A stretch of DNA of 64,000 bases from Saturnia japonica (taxonomy: Eukaryota > Arthropoda > Insecta > Lepidoptera > Saturniidae). The position numbers and the translations under genes are program-made. The stretch is from positions 19,321,327 through 19,385,326 of the forward strand of contig CM065313.1 in NCBI GenBank assembly GCA_033032175.1, written 5' to 3'. Positions 35,966 to 45,700 of the stretch are shown here, one piece after another; position 1 is the stretch's first letter; each line of letters begins with the position of its first letter. A model generated the notes under the pieces. That model saw nothing but the letters and a program-made list of their open reading frames with translations. It ran no database searches and was not told the DNA's origin.

Positions 35966-36795
35966 ATGATCTTGTGTTTATAATATATATTTTTTTAATT
36001 TCTTTGTTAATTCTCTTGTTTTAGTATCTATAACCATTTTTATTTCCATTTCTTAACCATTTAGTTTGAGAGACGCTAAGGACTGTAAAACAATTTATAC
36101 TGTACAGTTGTCGACACAATTTATATTTTCTAAAATTGATCTGAAAACTATATTATACGTATGTAGTACGTTAATGGCTTCTCTTGTACAAATTTTCACG
36201 CTTGTAGGCTTAAGGTCACCAAAGTTATTTGACCCACTACCCACTTTGCGTAAAAACATGTTTCTAGGGTCTCCCAAAAATCGTGACACGTGAGCTAAGA
36301 AGACAACGATTTTGGTTTGGGGCTATGATAAATAAAATATAACCAGGTTAGGAATAGATAATTAAATTAATGATCATATTTTACTAGTTACCTACATATA
36401 GCTAGAAACACAAGCTTTTATAATTCCATAGAACTTCTCAAATTTTTTATCAGGAAAATGAAATTTTTCGCTATTTTTTAATTTGTCAGCGCCTCCCTAA
36501 ATCGCTTTAATATAGCCTAATTTTGAACACCTTCAGTGCCTACAAAGGGGTTTTATCGTCAACTTTGAGAAAGATGGTTCTAGATCAACCGGTTTATGGT
36601 GTGCGTTGTCTGTCAATCAGTCTTAAGAATGTTATTAAACATATACAGACTTTGTTGTTTACAATAATTATAAGCTTAATAATTATGCATGTTATGTCAT
36701 TTGTCATTTTGCATAATAAAAACAACTAAAAGTAATGAAGTATTAAAACGTAATTATTATATCAGCAGTTTTAAAATTGTTTATTTTTTTTCTAG
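35966..36795. other. Upstream flank / intron before the ACE start codon
   Basis: AT-rich. 36,150-36,300 resembles a degraded DNA-transposon segment (CCCAAAAATCGTGACACGTG). The last bases form a pyrimidine-rich stretch ending TTTATTTTTTTTCTAG at 36,795, a good 3' splice site, so much of this region is probably intron between a non-coding 5' exon and coding exon 1. I could not identify that 5' exon or the promoter. Confidence 0.55.
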
Positions 36796-39700
36796 ACAAT
36801 GTTAAAAATCGGAGGCGGCGCCGCACTACTAGCGGCGATCGTTGCTGTCTTCGTGGTAGCCACGCAAGGCCGGGACCCTGATTTGGAGGCACTGGAACAC
36901 GAAGGCAGGGAGTACATATTGCAGCTAGACAAGGCAATGGGTTTAAGGAAAAACAGAGCTAGCTTGGCGGAGTGGAATTATACGTCGAATATCACGAAGA
37001 CCAATGAAGACAGGCTTGTAAGTTCATTATTAGGCCTGAAAGTCATTCAAAGGACAATGGAAAGGGCTGTGTTCGGGGTTTCTTTGCATGATCAAATCAG
37101 TCACAGATAAAGCTCTAAGAATTGCTAGATTTAATTGCTAATAGGCCCCTGCCCATTGGCACATTGCTTATAAAACGGATGGCTGATGGGGCCGAAGAGG
37201 TCTTGATTACGCTTTAGGTGATTCTATGGGTTTGCAATTTGCATCCTCCTCAGTATTCAGTATTGCGTTTAAAGTGTAGTTGTTACACCTGCCATAGTGT
37301 ACGCTTAAACGTGTTGCGTTCCGAGATCATCCGGTGTATATCTAGTAATCAATCGAGGTGGTAAGGATCTGAATCCGGCTGGGTTGCGACCACTATTAAG
37401 CTAAATCCGTCGTAGTAACTGTCTCTTTTTACAATCTTTTCTTAATGGCATCCTATTAAACCTCTGGGGTTTGTCTTAGCATGCCATGGCCTGAGGTTTT
37501 ATTCAACGCGTTGCTTATTGTATTAAGTCTAACGTTCAGTTAATAGTTAATACAATTGAGTTGACGTAGTAATATTTAATTTTATATTTAATGTTTTTAC
37601 TATTTATTGAATCTCTAACGTCGAGTGGTATTTTATTTATGGTGCTAGGTATTGTGAAAGATATTGTATGCCTGCCATAGAAGTTATTTTTACGTGGTAT
37701 TTTTTAATGATTTTGTTAATGCCTGTCGTGTATTAATTTCATATTTAACTGATTTTTATATATCGGTATTCTCAAATTGTTTCATTAGTAACAAATACTC
37801 AGCGCGAACATGAACAGGTAATAAATACCTTACGATATTTCCATAAACCGATATAATTATCACAGTATTTGTTTTTTTTTTTTTATATTGATTGGAATTT
37901 TTTTTTTTTAAAACGAATTTGCAGTTTATTTATCTTATCGAAGTATGTTTTAAAAGTGCTTCCATAGCTGGTTAGACCATACGAAATAACAGATTTAACA
38001 AGAACTGTAGCATACATTTGCAAAAGAATTCTATATGGCATACTGCGCTTGATAATGGAGAGTTTTCTGCCGTTGTTTCTGGATTGTACTGTGTTTACCA
38101 TGAGGTACAATGCTGTCACAGATTCACAGTCCCGTGCTACTACATAAAAAACTTATCTCTACTTTATTTTTTTTACTTTCTTCAGTAAGATTTACTTCTA
38201 TTCCAGCGTACTAAACCTTTGAATTATATTAAGACGCATTATGAATTTACACATCAACTATGTTGGTTTTCATTTATTGCAACCTAGAATATAATTTATT
38301 CGTACTTATAGTACACATTTTCTATTCTCAGATCCAAGTCCGCCTTGACCTGTCTAAACAAGAGAAGGTGGCGTGGGAGGAGACGAAGATGTACAAATGG
38401 CAAGACTACCAAGATTTTACGTTAAGAAGAATGTTCAAGAAATATAGTCAGCTGGGAGTGTCTGCGCTACCTGATGACAAATATAAGAGTATGATGCAGG
38501 CTGTTTCTGGGATGGAGGCGAATTATGCCACAGCGAAAATTTGCTCGTATAAGAATTCCAGTAAATGTGATTTGGCTTTGGAGCCTGGTGAGTTTACTAG
38601 TATCTTCACTTGCTTTTCACTACTGACTAAAGGCCATTCAACTTATAAGTCCACAGCGAGCTAATACAATATCAGAATCAGAATTTTCGTATTATTTATA
38701 ATAAAACAGAAACTGACACAATTGCTTTAAAATATCAAAGGTCTACAAATTTTGATTCCGACCATAAGTGTTGTAGATATCAACTGTATTTTCGAATAGA
38801 AAAAAATTACATTTACTGGAAAAAAATGGTAATTTACATAACAAATTTTGTATAAGCTTTCACATTTCGGTGACGGGACAGACTCGGCTGCTGTTATGTG
38901 ACGTGACATTATCACACAGCGCTGGTTTTTAGTCCGCCCCAATAAAAATAAATTTTTTGATGGTCTGATTTCGTTGCTTAATCTTTCTATCCATCTACAA
39001 ACCAATCTTTCAAACTAATAAAACACTTTCTTATCGCCAATAACTAATAATTAAAAATTTCAAATTAAATCGTTTTTCATTTTGAAAATTGCAGATATAA
39101 CAGAAATATTTGCCACGAGTCAAGATCCGGAAGAACTGAAACACATTTGGGTGGAATGGCACAAGGTAGCTGGTGCTAGGGCAAAACACAACTTCACTGA
39201 GTACATCGCATTGTATAACGAAGCTGCCAAATTAAATGGTAAATAGATTATTTGGTATTGTCTTGAACGGTGAAAAATTAATTGTAACCATCGCCGACCA
39301 ACGATGATGATTTTATAAATGGTAAAATCCTTTTCTTACTGGTAAAAAAATCTAAAGTTGGTGGTAATATTGTAAATGATTTGTGATGAAATACCTATTC
39401 ACAAAACTATCTAACTTATTATACACTAGCTGTGCCCGCGGCTTCGCTTACGTGGACTACAAATTGCCGTCGATCCGGCACACGCGTGAATCTTGCTCTC
39501 CCGCTCCCGGTTATTTTAAAGACAAAAATGCTTATTGTGGGTGTTCCTTTGAAGATAGACATATACTCTCACTAACTTTTTGTAGGTCGTTTTAATGGTT
39601 ACAATTATGTAGTATATTAATCTGAAATATATCTTATGGTTTACTCAGCGTAAGCCATTTAAGCGCTCGAATTGATTCATCATTACCAGTTTTTTTATTT

Positions 39701-42700
39701 GCGTGTAAACCTAATTGATTCTCCAAAATCAAAGTAGCATAAGTTACTGCTTATAATACCAGCTATCTGCCAGTGAAAGTTCCGTCAAAATAGGTCTAAC
39801 CGTTTCGGAGATTAGCGGGAACAAACACAAAGCCAGACAAAAAAAAAAATGGTGTTTTGGTTTCAGTACTGTATATATGTACATACATATATATGCATTT
39901 TTTTAAACTGTTATTTTGACATTACAAACAGACACTTTAATTTTGTTAATTGTATATAGATAGATATTTCGCGATTTTATTAAACAACACTATTATCTAT
40001 GCGTTTAATTTGTAAAAATTGTTATGTACGATCCAGTGATTTAGGTAATCAAAACGTAATTGTAAAACCTTATCAAAAATAAATTTTCGATTAAAACCAA
40101 TTCTTTAAGTCTTGAGTACCGTACAGTAAGAAACAATTATCTAAAGTAAATTAATGTTCCAGTGAAGGTAATCAAATGTTTGTTTTTATACATACATATT
40201 TTAATGGCATTCAATTTGTTTAGAATGACATATTGTCTGTACGACCGCATTAGAGGTGACTTAAATAACAATACAATTACCGTGTATAAACTGTCAAAGC
40301 GGCTTTGTCATCACGGGACGCTATTTAATAAGGTTTACGGAGAATTGACGTCATTCAGTCGTTTATCAAACAATAATATATTGTACAAATTTGGTTCACG
40401 ATAATTATAATCTATTTATACTTGTATAAATATATATTATAAAGAGGTAAAGTTAGCGAGTTTGTGGGAGGTAATCTCTAGAACTACTGGTTCGATTCTA
40501 GAAATTTTTGACTGATAGAAAGTTATGTTTTCCCTGAGTAGCATAGATTCTTTATCGTTATATTTTTTTGTAATTTTAAAAGTTTGTAATTAACGCGTAC
40601 AAAGTCGCAGGCGGTTTCTCGTATGTATCTATAAAAATAACTGAAACTTAATTATAAATGCATGCAAAAGTATACACGATACATAAGTAACAAAAAAATA
40701 TTTTTTTATTATTTTTGTCTGTCTTTTTGTTCCGGTTAATCTCCGAAATGTTTCAACTGATTTTGACAGATAGCTGATATTATAAAGAGTCACTCAGTCT
40801 ACTTTGATTTTAGAAATAAAATTAGGGTTCCACACAAATAAAAAAACTGGTCATGGTGATTCAATTCGGGTGCTTAAATCGCTTACGTTGAGTAATCCAT
40901 AAGAGATATAGAAAAATTAATGTACTAAATATTTACTGTAGATCTTAAAAATACCTACAAAACTGTTAGCTATAGCATACGTCTACCCTCTAAGGGTCTT
41001 TGACAATAAGCATTTTTTTTTTAATATCCGGAAGCACGAATCACGCGTGTGCCTGATCGATGACATTTTGATTTTGTATTCTACCTGAGCGCTGTAATAT
41101 CATAAATTTTTCGTGTGTGTCCGCCCTACAGAAAGACTTCGAATGTAATTTTCAAATTTATGTATAAGTTTATACCTGGGAAAGCAATATAATATAACGT
41201 TTTACTGTAGGGGCTAAGCAGTAATGATAAAATTATTTTACGTAAATAAATGAAGTAGCGGGTACCAGCTAGCTTATAGTATAATGATACTTATTTATTA
41301 TTACTAGCAATCGCCCTAAGGTCGAAATTCAACCAGCGATCATATATTATTTTTTGTTTGACATTTGCAGTATTCATGAACCTAAACAATGAGTATTATC
41401 TACATCACCTCCTGTCACTTTTCGTTGAGTGACAATGTCAATATTTTGGGGAGTTCAATGGTACTGGTCGAGATAGGATTCGCAGTATCAATTGATCGCT
41501 TATTGATTATTTTTGTCGTTTATTGAGTATGCAAATTGCTGTAATATATATTATAAATAGTATAAAATAAAATAATCTTTAGAGTGTAGTGCATTCCAAA
41601 TTAAATTTACATTGTTATATCGACACTAACATGTTTATTCTCGCTATAAGCTCTAGTTTAATTATCTTCTCAAACGGATTATACATTGGTAAATGTATGT
41701 AGTAGGTACCTACTAATAGTTCATTAATACAATAAATATTAAAATATTTACTTATGATAAGGAAAATAATATATTATAGTTAACTTAATACCTTGATGTA
41801 AAATATAATTTAATGTATAATAAACATTACTTTTTGAAGTTTTAACGTCATATGTATTCTCAAAAGGGTAATAAATTTTCCGAAAACTCATTTCCTAATG
41901 TTACTGCTTTTCGTTTCACAATTCAAAAGCTTATTTATACTAGATTTAAAAGAAGTTTCTAGAAGGGTATTTTTAAAGATTCGCTTCTTTTAATTACTAA
42001 TACTGATAACTCAATGTATTTAAAAACTTTCAGACTTCAAGGATGTAGCAGAGTGGTGGCAGTCTGAGTACGAGGTTCCCGACTTCGAGGAGCAACTGGC
42101 GAAACTGTGGTCCGATGTAAAACCTCTTTATCAGCAGTTGCACGCTTACGTGAGAAAACGGTTGAGGGATAAATACGGAGATCAAGTCGTTTCTGCGAAG
42201 GGTCCTATACCAGCACATCTATTGGGTAAGAATAAATATTCTCCAATATTTTTCCATTTTTGAATTTCGGAGCATTAATACTTAATAAGTACCTATGGGT
42301 TGCACACAGCTTCTATCCAATATTGTCTTAAATTATGGTTATACTTTGTAAGCTTTTGAACTCCGTAAATCTCGACAATAAATTGACACAGAGATAACAC
42401 AACCCTTTTGGTTTCATATTTCAAATATTGGTAATTTTACTAAAGATGAAGAATATGAATACGTGACACTGTCCTTAAATTTTCTTTTGAAACATGTATG
42501 CAAACCAATTTTTTGCCGATGATTAATTATTAAAATGTTTTTTTTTTTAGATTACGCATTCGATAATTTTTATTTTATCTAATTCAAGAAGACTTTACAA
42601 ACACGGTTATATTATACTTACAGGAAATATGTGGGCTCAAACGTGGACCAATATTGAATCGTTCACCCGGCCATACCCTGACAAAAAGGAGATTGATGTC

Positions 42701-45700
42701 ACAGAAGCGATGAAGGAACTGAATTACACACCATTAAAGATGTTCCAAATGTCGGACGAGTTCTTCAGGTCTTTGAACCTGACCGCTATGCCTGAAAAGT
42801 TCTGGGAGAATTCTATCATTGAGAAACCAACGGACAGGGAGATCGTGTGTCACGCTTCCGCCTGGGACTTCTTTGATGGAGAAGATTTTAGGTAATAGGA
42901 TTTTGATGACCGAGTGGGTAGTACTGTATTCTTGTACTGAAGTTAGTTCATGAAGTTTTGGCCTTAGTTTACTCAGTTACAGCTTGTCTCTCATAATCTG
43001 TTATACGGAATATGCTAGCACTTACGGAGTTAACCATTTGGTCACCTGACAAATGTCACTTATTAAAGTTAATTTTCAAAACAACTTCACTCTGTAGTTG
43101 ATAAGGAAAATAAAGTAGGTATATTAAAAGCGATGTTTATAAATTAAGCTTTATAAAAAATGTTTAGCTTAATCAGATATACCTACTTTTAAAGAAGATT
43201 TATAACCAAATTATAACCCCACATGTCTGGATTTAAAGGATCAAACAGTGTACGACAGTAGATTATGAATACTTCCAAACAACGCATCACGAAATGGGAC
43301 ACATTCAGTATTTCCTCCAGTACAAACACCAGCCTACTGTATTCCGCGATGGAGCTAATCCAGGTAAATTTTTCTCTTTTGAACCAGGATCAAAATGTGT
43401 ACGGTGGTGAACAAGGAGCAATTTAGGACGGTGCATCATGAAATGGGACATATCCAATATTATTTGCAGTACAGAAACCAGCCTTTCGTTTTCCGTGAGG
43501 GTGCAAACCCAGGTGACTTTTTAAATATTTGAGAAGTGCCGCTCGATGGGTCATACATAATGTTTGTGATATGTTCTTATCGCACATTATATTTGCGTGT
43601 CAAACTTTATAATACAATGTGACAAGACTTTTCTATATGTGTGCTTCTCGTTCACCATTAATACCTAGGTAGGTATATGAACATAATTGGTGAACAGCTT
43701 TGTTAAATTCTATTATCTGTGTTGCATTTTTTTTAATACACAGATTACTTATCTTCAACTAAATTTCATATCTATCTCAAAATTTAAGTTCATTATTCGA
43801 TATGGTTCGTGTTCATGTACGCTCGCATTGCGCCTTATTTCATACCATACCACAATATAATTATAACTTTTTTTTGGTATTTCAAATAATTTAAGGGAAT
43901 TATCATCGTGACATCTTCTACATATTCCTTGTGGTTTTTTTTTAAATTAAATTTTGCATTATTTTGGTAATTAAATAGATTTTTCGATATTAACAGGTTT
44001 TCATGAAGCTGTAGGAGATACGATAGCTTTGTCAGTGTCGTCTCCAAAACACTTACGTCGCGTCGGTCTTTCTGACGGAGAAGCTGAAGATGAGCAGACG
44101 GAAATTAATCAACTTTATAAAATGGTTTGTGGCTCTTGATAATTGTTTTTGTTGTTATAAACAAATATTTTGTGTTGTTTAAACTTTAAAGTTAAGGAAA
44201 TGGTGTATAAAGCCTTAATGGTCTTACCTGTCGTGATGTATGAATCTGAGTGCTGGGCAACGAAAGAAACGGATGAAAGAAGTATACATGTGGCAAATAT
44301 GCGAATGTTGCAGGGAAGAAGTAGAGGAATACCTAAGAAGGTATGAATTGATTGCGTGAAGAATGATACGCGTTTAAAAGCAAAAGAAAAACCTGTTGTT
44401 CAAGATAACCACGACCAGCAAAACGCAAACCTTATGCTGGGCCCTTAAAAGATAACCTGTTTGTGAGTCGTGGTTAACCTCTAGTGAAGCTATGATACTC
44501 AGCGCACTGCCTTTTCAAAATGCCAAAGCTTACCTCAAGTTTCCTAGCTACGACCCCCGTAAACGTTAGGCCATGTAAAGTGGTGTATGTACAGTGTATC
44601 TGTATGTAAGTGGGTGTATAGGTCTAACCAGGAGGGCTGGAGCACCTTACTCGTCACTTCCAACGGCAACAAGAGTACAACAAACAATCACGCAACACAC
44701 ATTTATCTTCTTCTTAACTATATATCAATATCACCGTTACGTGGATTACTATCTAAAAGAATCTCCAAGAAACACTCAAAATTACAAAAGGGTTTTATTA
44801 CGACCCACGCGTCGCGGTGGATTTACAAAACTATTATATGAAACTATAGAGTGAAAATAAAAATAAAAATTTTTAGTCCTACCTTTTAACTACCTTTTAT
44901 GAGAAAAATTATGAACAAACGCAAAACAACGCAAAGCGCATGACTTCGACTGCTAATATTTACAATTAAATTTCCAACACCTGTTGTGTACACCCTTCTT
45001 ATTTGGGGAGTAAGAAAAAGGAGAAGATAAGTTCTGCCAACTAACTTATACTTTTTAAAAAATGTTTGCAGGGTATCGATAAGATTGTATTCCTACCGTT
45101 CGCTTACACGTTGGATTTGTTCCGATATGGCGTGTTCCGTAAGACGACATCACCTGAGGATTACAATTGTCATTATTGGAAACTGAGGGAGGAACTCCAA
45201 GGCTTGGAGCCTCCTTTGAATAGAACTGAAGAGGATTTCGATGCCGCGGCGAAGTATCATGTGTCTGCTAATGTTGAATATGCCAGGTTAGTAGAAATTT
45301 TAACTGGATGATGATATACTAAGAGGTAATGCTTTGAAGAGAAGTCAAATTGATAGAATTTCTGATCATGATCCGGTCTCCAGTTGAAGAGAGCTCCATC
45401 ATCTCGCTCTAACAATTTCGTTGTTTATTTTTCTTCAGGATTTACCGTATGTATGTTTTTGTTTACTAACGCAATATCGCTGTTTCTTTAAAGCTCTTCA
45501 TTATAATGAAGTTTTTAGACTGAATCCTATTCTGTAGACCAAATGGAATAAAAATTCCTAGTTTACCTCGTACTCAGAACCCATTGATATGTTTTTAGCA
45601 ACATATTATTAACGTAAGTACGATGGCAAATAAACTATACCAGTTCTTCTGTCATGTTCTGATTTTTTTATGGTATTCGATAGCACATCGATCGATGCAA

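Noticed and set aside
36743..36937. 64-codon minus-strand frame over ACE exon 1
   Set aside because: Antisense shadow of the signal-peptide exon.
43239..43512. Both 125-nt exons included together in one mRNA
   Set aside because: The 24-nt gap is too short to be an intron, and two 125-nt exons would shift the downstream frame and duplicate the catalytic site.
44587..44854. Two overlapping ~85-codon frames in ACE intron 7 as extra exons
   Set aside because: Exons 7 and 8 join in phase 0 to give an unbroken M2 sequence ([13 protein letters not shown]), leaving no room for an extra exon.
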